Shown: positions 24,411 to 33,134, numbered from the stretch's first letter. The stretch is DNA of 42,115 nt from Lachnospiraceae bacterium (GCA_031262685.1 JAISHG010000063.1:1-42115); one strand, 5' to 3'. Notes: generated by a model from the letters alone, not told the origin. A program made the numbers and translations.

Positions 24411-25046
24411 CTACTTTTTTAATATTGATTTTGATAATAAACCTACTGTTAATACATACACTAGTAGTGATATTGGCATTAGTAATTCGTTAACAGGTAT
24501 TCTTGCTAGTGCGTACACTGAAAATAGTAATAACTGCGCAGCAAGCGTTCCTAATACAAATTTTACAGCTATTTTAACTAGGTTTTTATTTTTTTGTGCA
24601 CTACATACAATTATTATGTATGCTATTATAAAAGCTGTTGCAGCTATCATAACATTAGTATACGGATTTATAATATCCCCTATTTTTGTTTTTGCTACTT
24701 CTGTTATTACAAAATTATCTTTTGTAATTTCCTTGCCATATTTTTCGTTTATTTTTGTAGCCAATAAATTTAATTGCTCATCATTTGCTTCTTTTACTGT
24801 AACCCCAATACTTTCTGGAAACTCCCCTACTTCTTGTATTATAAATTTATTCTTTCCAAAAATCTCATTTGCAATTTCTTTTATTCCATTCATATCTGTA
24901 TTTTCTGCTATTACTATCCTTTTAGAGTCTCCATACGTCAGCCCCAAATTGAAACCTTTTGTAAATATAACTACAAGTCCAGCTACTATAACTACTACAA
25001 TTATTAATGATAATATTTTTTGTAATTTTGTCATGTTCCTACTCAC
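24411..25046 (-). CDS. secF: Divergent SecF-like export subunit
   Basis: A 211-residue membrane protein read as a diverged SecF: one N-terminal helix (about 10-30), a GFNLGLTYGDSKRIVI segment matching the SecF GxxFGIDFxGG position, a short periplasmic P1-like domain, then four or five hydrophobic helices. It is about 90 residues shorter than usual SecF, and the usual conserved motifs of the C-terminal helices are weak. It directly follows the SecD-like gene. SecDF uses the proton motive force to pull exported proteins across the membrane. Confidence 0.7.
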   Translation of the reverse strand: MSRNMTKLQKILSLIIVVVIVAGLVVIFTKGFNLGLTYGDSKRIVIAENTDMNGIKEIANEIFGKNKFIIQEVGEFPESIGVTVKEANDEQLNLLATKINEKYGKEITKDNFVITEVAKTKIGDIINPYTNVMIAATAFIIAYIIIVCSAQKNKNLVKIAVKFVLGTLAAQLLLFSVYALARIPVNELLMPISLLVYVLTVGLLSKSILKK

Positions 25047-25070
25047 ATTCCTTTCAAAAATATAAAATAA

Positions 25071-26468
25071 TTACTTACTATAAATATTTCGGCTAAATAA
25101 TAAATTATATATAACAAATATCATTATTCCCCAAATAGATGCTATTCCAAAGCTGCTTATTTCTAGCCATTTTGCAAAGCATAATACTATAATCGCTATT
25201 AGTACTGGTACATATGTTTTAATTAAATCTAACATTTCAGCATCCATTGCCTGTTTTGTAGATAAGTTTTCTTTATTGGCTTTTGCTAATACTCTAAACA
25301 AGAAAGTATAGTTTAATATGTTTGCAAATACTATTGCTAAAATTGCTGAAATAGTTATATATGCATTTACATATCTTAAAGCTAATAAAAGTAATGATAA
25401 ATATCCTACTTGAAGCACTATGGCTACTAATCCTTTTAATCTAAATTTAAATACTAATACTAAACTTAGTACTGCAAAAACTCCTATTGCAGTGTATAAG
25501 CAAGCCGCTATAAAATCCTCAGACACTGGTGTTCCTACATATATATTACTTCCTGTATACACTATTGGTAATTTACCACTATCAATTTGCAGAGCATATA
25601 CTATATAATTTGAGGGGTCGCTTACACTTTGTATTAACACCTGCAATTTTCCATTTTTTATTGTCTCAGAAAAATATTTTGTCTCAAGCGTTGTATCGTC
25701 TAGTTTTATTAATACATTTTTTGCAACTGTTTCTGTTTTTGGTTCAGCTGCAATTGTTTCCCCTGTTTCCGGATTTACAGATGGTTCAGGAGTAGTTTGA
25801 ACAGTAGACTGTACATATTTATTACTAATTTCTTTTAACTTCTCTTTTCCTTCTTTATTAAAATCTATTGTTAAATAAAATTGCTGTACCCCTGTTAGGC
25901 TATCTACAGTACTATCTACTTTAGCACTTTTTACATTACTATTATTTAACAATACTTCGCCTGTTTCTTCATCTGTTATTTCAAATTTTCCTTCCGCAAA
26001 TAATACAGCTGCAATATCCACATCTTTAGTGTGTTTTACTTCTATAGTACCATTTTGTTCATTTTGGCTTAAAGTGTATTCACGAATTATTATTCCATCT
26101 AATCCGTTTACCCCAGTTAGTCCTTTTAATCTTTTTTCTATTATTTCTTTTGCTATCTTATAATTTTCTGTTGTTAAACTTTCTGGTTTATTTACTGGAA
26201 CGTTTTCGGTAGTATATGCTTCCATATCTGACTCTTCTAGCGTAGATGTATCTTCTACAACATTTCCCTCTGCATCATAAGTTACTGAGTTTACTGTATC
26301 ATCTACTTTTAGTGTTGTTATTATTTTTGCATCAAAATCCATTCCTAACAAGTATTCTGGTAATAAATTTGTTTTTATTACTGATTTAACATTGTATACT
26401 CCTATAAATGATATTAGTGATATTAATACTATTATTAACACTATAATTATTGCTTTTGCTTTCTTCAT
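25071..26468 (-). CDS. secD: Divergent SecD-like export subunit
   Basis: A 465-residue protein with an N-terminal helix (5-25), the LGMDFDAKII segment corresponding to SecD GLDLxGG, and LKGLTGVNGLDGIIIREY resembling the SecD RVNxLGVxEPxIQ motif. A large external domain (about 30-310) with an Ala/Pro/Glu/Thr linker follows, then five or six C-terminal helices. Conserved SecD residues in the membrane helices are largely replaced, so transport coupling may be altered. Immediately upstream of secF. Confidence 0.75.
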   Translation of the reverse strand: MKKAKAIIIVLIIVLISLISFIGVYNVKSVIKTNLLPEYLLGMDFDAKIITTLKVDDTVNSVTYDAEGNVVEDTSTLEESDMEAYTTENVPVNKPESLTTENYKIAKEIIEKRLKGLTGVNGLDGIIIREYTLSQNEQNGTIEVKHTKDVDIAAVLFAEGKFEITDEETGEVLLNNSNVKSAKVDSTVDSLTGVQQFYLTIDFNKEGKEKLKEISNKYVQSTVQTTPEPSVNPETGETIAAEPKTETVAKNVLIKLDDTTLETKYFSETIKNGKLQVLIQSVSDPSNYIVYALQIDSGKLPIVYTGSNIYVGTPVSEDFIAACLYTAIGVFAVLSLVLVFKFRLKGLVAIVLQVGYLSLLLLALRYVNAYITISAILAIVFANILNYTFLFRVLAKANKENLSTKQAMDAEMLDLIKTYVPVLIAIIVLCFAKWLEISSFGIASIWGIMIFVIYNLLFSRNIYSK

Positions 26469-26484
26469 GTTTTTTCTTCCTTTC

Positions 26485-27144
26485 TTATAATAATTTTGTA
26501 TCGTTGATAACTAATTCAAACCATAATCCCAAATACTTTGCAGCATATTTACTAAGCATTGTCCTATCCATAAATATTTCAAAATAGTCTAATACCGGAC
26601 ATATTTTAGTGTCTATTGTTAATTCCAATACTACTCTTTTTTCTTCGTTTATAATTTTTAATTTTGCATCTGTAACTGCATAATTCACTCTATCGTGCTT
26701 ATCGAACGTTGTTATATTTGTGTTTTCTACTCTATCTCTATGAACATCCGATTTGTCTGCTAATATTAGTGCCGCAGATATATCGCTTATTGGCATTCCT
26801 GTTTGCTCATCATGGTTTCCGATTGCCATCATTATTTCTGTTCTATCTACTACAGGCATATCCATATCTTTTAATATATTATTTGCAAGTATTGCACCTG
26901 TGTGTGCGTGGTCTGTTCTATTTACGCAGTTTCCTATATCATGTAAATACCCTGCAATTTTAGCAAGTTCTATTCTTTCTTTCGGATATTCTAAAACCTC
27001 TAAAATTTTTCCTGCTCTTTCGGATACTATTCCAACATGCCTTTCGGAGTGTTCTGTAAAGCCTAATTCTTTTAACTGTTTTTGCGCACCGCAAACTAAC
27101 GCTTGCACTTCTAAATTATTTTTTACATCTTGTAATAAAATCAT
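26485..27144 (-). CDS. HD-domain metal-dependent phosphohydrolase
   Basis: HD superfamily hydrolase with ligands in HSERHVG, AGYLHDIGN, DHAHTGA, GNHDEQTG and LADKSDVHRDR, so a complete or dinuclear metal site is likely. The C-terminal half carries an ACT-like alpha/beta extension. ATG 27144 is preferred for its AAAGGA RBS, giving 219 aa. It lies 16 bp upstream of secD and is probably cotranscribed, as HD proteins often are with secDF in Clostridia (from memory). Substrate unknown; a nucleotide is plausible. Confidence 0.82.
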   Translation of the reverse strand: MILLQDVKNNLEVQALVCGAQKQLKELGFTEHSERHVGIVSERAGKILEVLEYPKERIELAKIAGYLHDIGNCVNRTDHAHTGAILANNILKDMDMPVVDRTEIMMAIGNHDEQTGMPISDISAALILADKSDVHRDRVENTNITTFDKHDRVNYAVTDAKLKIINEEKRVVLELTIDTKICPVLDYFEIFMDRTMLSKYAAKYLGLWFELVINDTKLL

Positions 27145-27213
27145 ATTTTTTATTCCTTTCCAAAGCATTTTATATTAACACTTGCAAATTATCAACACTT
27201 TTTACAAAAAATA

Positions 27214-27489
27214 TTAATGTGCATCCTGCTCTACAATTGCTACTATATCTGCAATATAATCTCCTATTACTGGAATGTTTAGCAGAATTAATTTCTGAAG
27301 TATATATACAATTATTGCGGTTACAATTGTAATTCCAATACCAATACCTATTCCACGAGATATGCCTGCAATTAAATTTCGTTTTAATATTTCTTTTTTG
27401 TTTCCAACTATATACGATAGCTCTACAATATTAGATTTTTGCAGAGTTTCATTTATTTTATTTAATTGCTCTTCCAAACTTTTTATCAT
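27214..27489 (-). CDS. DUF5665-like small membrane protein
   Basis: About 91 residues from ATG 27489, which has GGAG upstream. A short coiled N-terminus is followed by LKRNLIAGISRGIGIGIGITIVTAIIVYIL, the Gly-rich membrane segment of DUF5665 proteins, and the PVIGDYIADIVAIV ending. One membrane-embedded region is likely. Function not established. Confidence 0.8.
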   Translation of the reverse strand: MIKSLEEQLNKINETLQKSNIVELSYIVGNKKEILKRNLIAGISRGIGIGIGITIVTAIIVYILQKLILLNIPVIGDYIADIVAIVEQDAH

Positions 27490-27580
27490 TATAACTTTCT
27501 CTCCATTTAACAAAAATAACCAAACTATATATAGTTTGATTATTTTTGCTCTTTTTATTCAAAATGCATTTTTTGTTTAT

Positions 27581-27609
27581 TTGTGTTTTACCCAAATATA
27601 TAGTATAAT
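27581..27609 (+). promoter_or_regulatory. Sigma-A promoter of the 42-residue protein
   Basis: TTGTGT, 17 bases, TATAAT, about 45 bp upstream of ATG 27653, with AGGAGG before the start. Confidence 0.75.
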
Positions 27610-27652
27610 TGTTTTGTACATCAGCTTATGCTATATAATAGGAGGAAATCTA

Positions 27653-27781
27653 ATGTTAGCAATATTAGAATTTATCTTTCAAGATTTCTGGCACTTCATT
27701 GGCACTCTCATATTGGTAAGTGCCATAGCAGAAGGGCTTGGCGGAATGTTTCGGGGAATGTTTTCTCGAAAAACCAAATAA
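27653..27781 (+). CDS. 42-residue single-helix membrane protein
   Basis: MLAILEFIFQDFWHFIGTLI then LVSAIAEGLGG is one hydrophobic helix with an aromatic N-terminal cap; the tail MFRGMFSRKTK is basic. Similar short proteins (FWHxxGTLILL) occur in phages and accessory regions. It has its own promoter, a perfect RBS and a terminator at 27787-27813. It contains an in-frame CGG followed by GGA, read here as Arg because that gives a sensible basic tail; a +1 shift here would replace the tail, so decoding at this site is uncertain. Confidence 0.75.
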   Translation: MLAILEFIFQDFWHFIGTLILVSAIAEGLGGMFRGMFSRKTK

Positions 27782-27813
27782 CGCAAAAAAGGGTTGTTTT
27801 TACAACCCTTTTT
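27677..27813 (+). repeat. 137-bp direct repeat, left copy
   Basis: Covers most of the 42-residue gene from codon 9 and its terminator. It is matched at 29265-29401 with only about two differences near the 3' end of the ORF. The two copies bracket the HEPN gene and the gene at 28440. Confidence 0.93.
27787..27813 (+). terminator. Terminator of the 42-residue gene
   Basis: AAAAAAGGGTTGT / ACAACCCTTTTT hairpin ending in a T run; an identical copy is in the right repeat at about 29375-29401. Confidence 0.85.
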
Positions 27814-27827
27814 CCTATGCAATAAGG

Positions 27828-28304
27828 TTAAGTTTCATTATTTAATATTTCTACAAAATCCAAAAAATCTTTCTGCTCTTCTTTAAGGTATTTATATAAT
27901 TCCGTTCTCTCCGCTAATTTTACTATTTTATGTGTATATGGTGGAGTTTCTTGTGTTAGTTTAACAAAATATGCTTTAAATATTTTTTCTATCACTTGAT
28001 TACACATAAATCCTAAATATAAATATCTTTTATTGAAATATGCATTTATAGTATCAATCGAATCACAGTATTTTTCAAATTGATTTAAAATTTCTTTTTT
28101 ACTATTTTCATGTTCTATTGGTAAACTATTAATTACATTTTCAAAAGTTTTATATTTTGATTCTGCATCTTCCTTATTGATAATTCTAATGCCATTTTCA
28201 TCCATTTGTGCTAGTTCTTCTTCTCGTGCCTTAAATATTGTATCTAACATATTGTTTTCACCTTGCGACAATATCTTTACAAAATTCATTGAACTCATTA
28301 ACAT
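27828..28304 (-). CDS. HEPN-domain protein, probably truncated
   Basis: About 158 residues from ATG 28304 (GGGAGG RBS). The C-terminal half, KRYLYLGFMCNQVIEKIFKAYFV and PPYTHKIVKLAERTELY, matches the HEPN fold, often a ribonuclease or nucleotidyltransferase partner. The domain normally continues beyond LDFVEIL into a segment resembling NIEARYP, but here the frame ends NNET 15 bp from the 137-bp repeat, so the 3' end was probably lost when the repeat formed. No MNT nucleotidyltransferase partner is present. Confidence 0.72.
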   Translation of the reverse strand: MLMSSMNFVKILSQGENNMLDTIFKAREEELAQMDENGIRIINKEDAESKYKTFENVINSLPIEHENSKKEILNQFEKYCDSIDTINAYFNKRYLYLGFMCNQVIEKIFKAYFVKLTQETPPYTHKIVKLAERTELYKYLKEEQKDFLDFVEILNNET

Positions 28305-28370
28305 TTCGCCTCCCATTGGTGTGTCATGCTAACTCTGGTTAAGTATATTGTCAACTCCTATATTAAAAAC

Positions 28371-28398
28371 TGGGAGAGTGGTAATTTACACACTCTCC
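28371..28398. terminator. Hairpin downstream of the accessory gene at 28440
   Basis: GGGAGAGTG / CACACTCTCC around GTAATTTA, followed by T-rich DNA on the + strand. Confidence 0.6.
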
Positions 28399-28439
28399 TT
28401 TTTGTATGGTATAGCACATCTGTAAAACAGTGGTCAGTG

Positions 28440-29012
28440 CTACGAAAGCACAACAAACGCCACGTGATTAACGAGCCTGCCATCAGTATAGTGATCCTTG
28501 CTGACATCCGACTCGGGGTAGAGATAAGGGCTATACCTACAGCCACCCGCAGAGAAAAATGTACCGTCGTCATCTTTCAGTTCACGGAAAGCTTCGGACA
28601 TATCTTTCTCGTCGCAGAGCTGTTTCCACGTTTTCTTGCCAGTTTGTATCTGCCAAGCAAGATACAAACTGTAATGATTTCGGCTTCCTAATTTTGAATT
28701 AAGATGTGGGTTATAGTCATTTGACCATACCTCCAGTTCATAGGCAGTTCTTTCCTTACCATCTTTGGACTGGATAAACACTTTAAAGTCATCTAAACCA
28801 GCCTCAATAGCGTTAAGAATAGCGTTTTTAAGTTCTTGTTGACGAACTGTTTCTGGAGTGCCTTCAAACATCCTCTTGTCGAGCTCTTTTGTCCGAACCT
28901 CGTCCCAATCCACGTTTTCACTTTTCAGTGTGCCATTAACAGAGATTTTCTCTCCGTCAATTTCTAAAGTGGTGGTTATCCCATCCTTTGGTTGCCATAC
29001 ATACTTTTCCAT
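28440..29012 (-). CDS. Accessory protein of unknown function
   Basis: A 190-residue soluble protein starting MEKYVWQPKDGITTTLEIDG, with a beta-rich N-terminal region, a middle helical part (TPETVRQQELKNAILNAIEAGLDDF) and a C-terminal region with FSAGGCRYSPYLYP. No family recognised. Base composition is higher in G+C than its neighbours, and one in-frame CGG (GTT CGG ACA) is read as Arg, so it looks recently acquired. GGAGG and a TTGCCA-N17-TATAAT promoter (29093-29121) support the start at 29012. Confidence 0.75.
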   Translation of the reverse strand: MEKYVWQPKDGITTTLEIDGEKISVNGTLKSENVDWDEVRTKELDKRMFEGTPETVRQQELKNAILNAIEAGLDDFKVFIQSKDGKERTAYELEVWSNDYNPHLNSKLGSRNHYSLYLAWQIQTGKKTWKQLCDEKDMSEAFRELKDDDGTFFSAGGCRYSPYLYPESDVSKDHYTDGRLVNHVAFVVLS

Positions 29013-29092
29013 ATACTTTCCTCCGCCAATTGGCTTTAAAATATGTTGTGTCTCTAGTGTAATGAGGATTAATATAAAAATGTCATGATTAT

Positions 29093-29121
29093 ATTATAAT
29101 ACATATCCCTATATTTGGCAA
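29093..29121 (-). promoter_or_regulatory. Promoter of the accessory gene at 28440
   Basis: TTGCCA, 17 bases, TATAAT on the minus strand, about 80 bp upstream of ATG 29012. Confidence 0.65.
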
Positions 29122-29264
29122 ATCATATCGGTTTTATGTATTCTCTTACAGTACCAATAGATAGATGGCTTACTTCCAACATGAACACAGCCCACGGTTC
29201 TTCTAGCCATCTCCATTTATTACATGTATAAACGAGTTTGAATCGTAATTATCATTCGGAAGAA

Positions 29265-29401
29265 TTTCAAGATTTCTGGCACTTCATTGGCACTCTCATA
29301 TTGGTAAGTGCCATAGCAGAAGGGCTTGGCGGAATGTTTCGGGGAATGTTTTCTCCAAAAAACAAATAACGCAAAAAAGGGTTGTTTTTACAACCCTTTT
29401 T
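29265..29401 (+). repeat. 137-bp direct repeat, right copy; start-less remnant of the 42-residue gene
   Basis: Near-identical to 27677-27813 but lacking the promoter, RBS and first eight codons, so it is a pseudogene fragment with a functional-looking terminator. Changes turn the tail SRKTK into SPKNK. Confidence 0.9.
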
Positions 29402-29440
29402 TGCGTAAGTCAGGTATAAAACCTGCCCTGTATATAATCT

Positions 29441-32206
29441 TTATTCCTCGTTTTGCGTTGTATTAATATCAGATACCAAATTTTCTTTTTGCAACTGTTC
29501 TAACATTTGTATTAATTCATGTAACTTTTGTATGTCTTTACCTATTAACTCCCAATCGTTACTATTCTCAGATTCTCTTAGATTATGTTCTGCCTTTACT
29601 ATTTCTTGAATTAATCCTTCTACTGTGTCGTTACTTCCCACTTCTATGCTTGTTGCATATTGTGATAGCAAATTACTTAATGCTTCCTCTAAATTATTTC
29701 CTATTGCAACTTTACTTCCAGATGCTAAAACTACTTTCTTTAGTATAGGTACTTGAGTTTCATCGTTTAACATCACTTGATAAATTGGCTCTACATAAAG
29801 AAGTGTATTATCTATTGGAACTATTATCATATTTCTTGTAACTCTTGTACCTGTTACATTTACGGCTTCTATTTGAGAATATATTTCATCATCTTCTTCT
29901 ATTTGTGTATCTAATCCAACTGGCCCTAATACATTGTTTCCTGTTTCAAATTTATATAAAGTTAATTTTGATTTATTATCTTTGTCGTATGTTCCAACCA
30001 AATATGATATTATGTTTTGCTTTCCTTGTTTCGTATATGGAATTACTAGTCCCAATTCCGGACCATTAGAATCTACGGTTTTTAACATTGTATAATACGG
30101 TTTTATTGATGTTCCTGTACTGGTTGATACTGCTGATATGTTTTGTTTTACAATTTCCCATACATCATCTACTCTATATAAAACTTCTGGCTGAACTTCA
30201 TGATAGAAGTTAATCATATTAGCTTGTATATTATAGATATATTCAGAATAAACCATATGCTCTTCTATATCATCTGGTATATCGCTTTCTATAAATAGAC
30301 CTTTATAAATATTTCTATATGCCATTGCCATTGGGTCTGTTTTATCTGTTATATAAAACTTCATTTCTCCAGTATATGCATTTATTATTACTTTTACAGA
30401 GTTTCGTATATAATTTATTTTATATCTATATCCATCTTTCTCTAATGTAGTTTCTTGTGCATATGGGTAGTTGTTTGACATTGTATATGCGTCTAAAACC
30501 CATACTAAATCTCCATTTTCTCTTATTACCATATATGGGTTTTCATCATATTCAAGATATGGCATTATAGTTTCTGCTCTTTCTATTATGCTCCTGTTTG
30601 TTAATATTTTGCTTTCATTTGTTACGTTAGTAGCAAATGCTAATTTCACATCTCTTTTAGTTATTCCTAAAATTAGTCTATCTAAGAAGTTTAGTTTTAA
30701 ACCGGCTGTACCATTATACTCATTAACACTATTACTTGTAGTTCCTGTTGGATAATCGTACTCTAATGTATTTTTGGCATTTGTAACTACAGTGTTTTTG
30801 GTCTTAAGTCCAAAATATATTCTTGGTTCTTTTACAATTACTTTCATGTCTAATGAATCGAAAGATTTTTGAACGTATTCTATCCCTCCCATTTCATCCA
30901 CCGATGTAGCAGAAGTTAGTACAACTCCAAATCCATGAGTATATTCGTATGTTTTATTATTATAAGTTCTAGTGTTTCCGGTATTTATTATTTCTCTTGG
31001 ACTTACATATACCAATTTATTTTCTCCATCTATATCGTATAAACCTATTTTCGTATTTGTAAAAGTATAATATCCCAAACTTGTTTGGTATTCTTCTAAT
31101 GTCGATAATGTAATGTCTTTTGTTACTAATGAAATATTATTTAAAATATCTTTATTTTTTTCTGCTTGTTCTAAGGTAATTGTTCCACTGTTTTCTATAT
31201 TCACCTCTTCTATATTTATTCCATAAGCATTTTGCGTATATTTAATATTATAGTTTATGTACTCTTTTTCTTTATCTAATTGATTTTGTCCGACATATAG
31301 TAGGTCGAATCCTAGAATTACAACCAATAACATTATTATATAAACTGGTATTATTCCAAGTGAAATAATTATTTTTCTAACATTATTTCTTTTGAAATTC
31401 TTTATTCCATTAAATATAGAAATAGCAATTAAAACTGCAAATATCCTATATCCCCACAACTTTATTGTAGTTTCGGCAAGTCCTCCACCATTTAAAGAAG
31501 TTTTATCTTTGTCTGAAAGTGTTATTATTTTATCAAAAACTATATTTTCTGTTTTTACAAATACTAATGCAGCAATTATTACTGCGGCGATTCCTATGTA
31601 TACTAATATTTGTTTTATAAATGTATTTTTCTTTAGTGTATCTGGGTTAACTCCTGCTGGAAAATGTATGTTAAATACTGCAATATAGTATGCGACAGTA
31701 TAAATTGTAAGAGCTACTATAATTCCTATAAAATACATTAACATGTACTCTATTGCTGGTTTTTGAAACATGAAATATCCGATATCATGACCAAAAATAG
31801 GGTCTGTTTGTCCAAACCAACCACTATTGATTGCCAAGACTATTTTTTCTGTTATTGGCTCAGAAAATATTATTGCTGCAATTGAGCTTATTATAAGTGC
31901 AATCGATTTATTTGGAAGTTTTGGCATTTCTCTTTTTTCTTCGATAAAAAACTTTTTTAAACCTCTTTTTATGAATCTAGTTACTGTATATGTTACTAAA
32001 TATAAAACTAAAAAGTTTACTGCAAAAACATATACTTTTTGTTTTACACTTTGCACATATACATTTGTGTACTCTTCTCCAATTTCTAATACCTGTAAGT
32101 ATTCTCCTCTTATCCATACATAACAAAATATTGCAAACAGTATCAAAAAAGCAATTACTAACAATAACCTTTTTTTTGCTTTATTTTTCGCACTTTTTTC
32201 TTGCAT
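29441..32206 (-). CDS. UPF0182 family large membrane protein
   Basis: About 921 residues from ATG 32206, which has GGGGG eight bases upstream; the ATG at 32221 is three bases after the ftsY stop but has no RBS. Seven hydrophobic helices lie in the first 330 residues, with family motifs FGHDIGYFMFQKP, YGINIEEV and, in the extracytoplasmic part, YTHGFGVVLTSATSVDEMGG, VKVIINAYTGEMKFYITDKTDP and GPVGLDTQIEED. Function is unknown. The acidic Asn/Glu-rich C-terminus is cytoplasmic or cell-wall facing. Confidence 0.93.
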   Translation of the reverse strand: MQEKSAKNKAKKRLLLVIAFLILFAIFCYVWIRGEYLQVLEIGEEYTNVYVQSVKQKVYVFAVNFLVLYLVTYTVTRFIKRGLKKFFIEEKREMPKLPNKSIALIISSIAAIIFSEPITEKIVLAINSGWFGQTDPIFGHDIGYFMFQKPAIEYMLMYFIGIIVALTIYTVAYYIAVFNIHFPAGVNPDTLKKNTFIKQILVYIGIAAVIIAALVFVKTENIVFDKIITLSDKDKTSLNGGGLAETTIKLWGYRIFAVLIAISIFNGIKNFKRNNVRKIIISLGIIPVYIIMLLVVILGFDLLYVGQNQLDKEKEYINYNIKYTQNAYGINIEEVNIENSGTITLEQAEKNKDILNNISLVTKDITLSTLEEYQTSLGYYTFTNTKIGLYDIDGENKLVYVSPREIINTGNTRTYNNKTYEYTHGFGVVLTSATSVDEMGGIEYVQKSFDSLDMKVIVKEPRIYFGLKTKNTVVTNAKNTLEYDYPTGTTSNSVNEYNGTAGLKLNFLDRLILGITKRDVKLAFATNVTNESKILTNRSIIERAETIMPYLEYDENPYMVIRENGDLVWVLDAYTMSNNYPYAQETTLEKDGYRYKINYIRNSVKVIINAYTGEMKFYITDKTDPMAMAYRNIYKGLFIESDIPDDIEEHMVYSEYIYNIQANMINFYHEVQPEVLYRVDDVWEIVKQNISAVSTSTGTSIKPYYTMLKTVDSNGPELGLVIPYTKQGKQNIISYLVGTYDKDNKSKLTLYKFETGNNVLGPVGLDTQIEEDDEIYSQIEAVNVTGTRVTRNMIIVPIDNTLLYVEPIYQVMLNDETQVPILKKVVLASGSKVAIGNNLEEALSNLLSQYATSIEVGSNDTVEGLIQEIVKAEHNLRESENSNDWELIGKDIQKLHELIQMLEQLQKENLVSDINTTQNEE

Positions 32207-32224
32207 CTTTTTATCCCCCATACT

Positions 32225-33134
32225 TTAATCTACAATAGCATTAACAAAATCTTCTGAGTTAAATGCTTCCATATCGTCAATTTGCTCTCCTATACCAATA
32301 AATTTTACTGGTATTTTGTTTTCTTCTACTATTCCCAAAACCACTCCACCTTTTGCAGTGCCATCTAGCTTTGTAAGTATTAAGCCTGTCAAGTTTGTAG
32401 CTTCTTTAAATGCTTTTGTTTGTATAACTGCATTTTGACCTGTTGATGCATCTAAAACTAGTAATACTTCTTTATCTGCATCTGTAAGTTCTTTGTCTAT
32501 TACTTTTTTTATTTTAAGTAATTCATCCATCAAGTATTTTTTATTGTGAAGTCTTCCTGCCGTATCGCATATTAAAACATCTGCCCCAGTTTGTTTTACT
32601 TCTTTTATTGCATCGTATACAACAGATGCTGGGTCAGCCCCTTCTTCTTTTTTTACTATTTTTGCTCCTGCTCTATTTGCCCATATTTCTAGTTGCTCTA
32701 CTGCTGCTGCTCTAAACGTGTCTGCTGCAGCTATTACAACTTGCTTTCCTTCTTTTTTTAGTTTATTTGCAATTTTCCCTATTGAAGTGGTTTTTCCGTA
32801 CTCCATTTACTCCTACTACAAGTATTATAGATGGTTTTGTATTTAAGTTTAATTCTTTATTTTGAACTTCTAATATTTTTTGCATTTCTTCTTTTAGCAC
32901 TTGCTTTACATCGTTTTGATCTTCTATTTTCTCTTTTTTTATCCTATCTCTAATGTTAGATATTATTTGAAGCGAAGTCTCTACCCCAATATCTGACATT
33001 ATGAGTATTTCTTCTAATTCTTCTAGTAATTCTTCATCTACTTTTCTAAATTTACTAAATACATCGTTAATTTTACCATTTAAAGATTCTCTTGTTTTTC
33101 CTAAACCATTTTTTAGTTTATCGAAAAATCCCAT
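32225..33134 (-). CDS. ftsY: Signal recognition particle receptor FtsY, interrupted by a +1 shift at CGG
   Basis: The SRP GTPase that docks nascent membrane proteins at the translocon, essential in most bacteria. The N domain (1-100) is helical. Frame 0 reads VVGVNGV112 then CGG and ends 11 codons later with nonsense. Skipping C32798 gives Gly113 and the intact P-loop GVNGVGKTT, then DTFRAAAVEQLEIW, DTAGR, TKLDGTAKGG and the C-terminal FIGIGEQIDDMEAFNSEDF, 302 aa in all. Without the shift the protein lacks its entire G domain. Upstream of UPF0182. Confidence 0.95.
32795..32798 (-). other. Putative +1 recoding site C-GGA in ftsY
   Basis: Minus-strand context GGA GTA CGG AAA. Skipping C32798 gives GGA GTA GGA AAA ACC ACT, the invariant Gly-Lys-Thr-Thr P-loop. 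Confidence 0.8.

Noticed and set aside
27752-27755. A sixth recoding site in the 42-residue protein (TTT CGG GGA)
   Set aside because: The in-frame Arg reading gives a sensible basic tail and stops at a proper terminator; the shifted frame runs into the terminator. The gene is in an accessory patch, so normal decoding is as likely.
1074-32798. CGG reassigned to another amino acid, such as Trp or Gln, as in some Bacillota
   Set aside because: A reassigned triplet would keep the frame. At all five sites the frame changes by +1 and the next triplet GGN fits as Gly.
1074-32798. Random sequencing or assembly insertions
   Set aside because: Not excluded, but five independent errors all creating CGG before A or T, and none elsewhere in about 30 kb of core genes, is unlikely. 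Raw reads would settle it.
1074-32798. P-site tRNA slippage by the preceding codon
   Set aside because: The preceding codons are TTT, CCT, CTT, GTG and GTA; only TTT could re-pair well after a +1 slip (to TTC).
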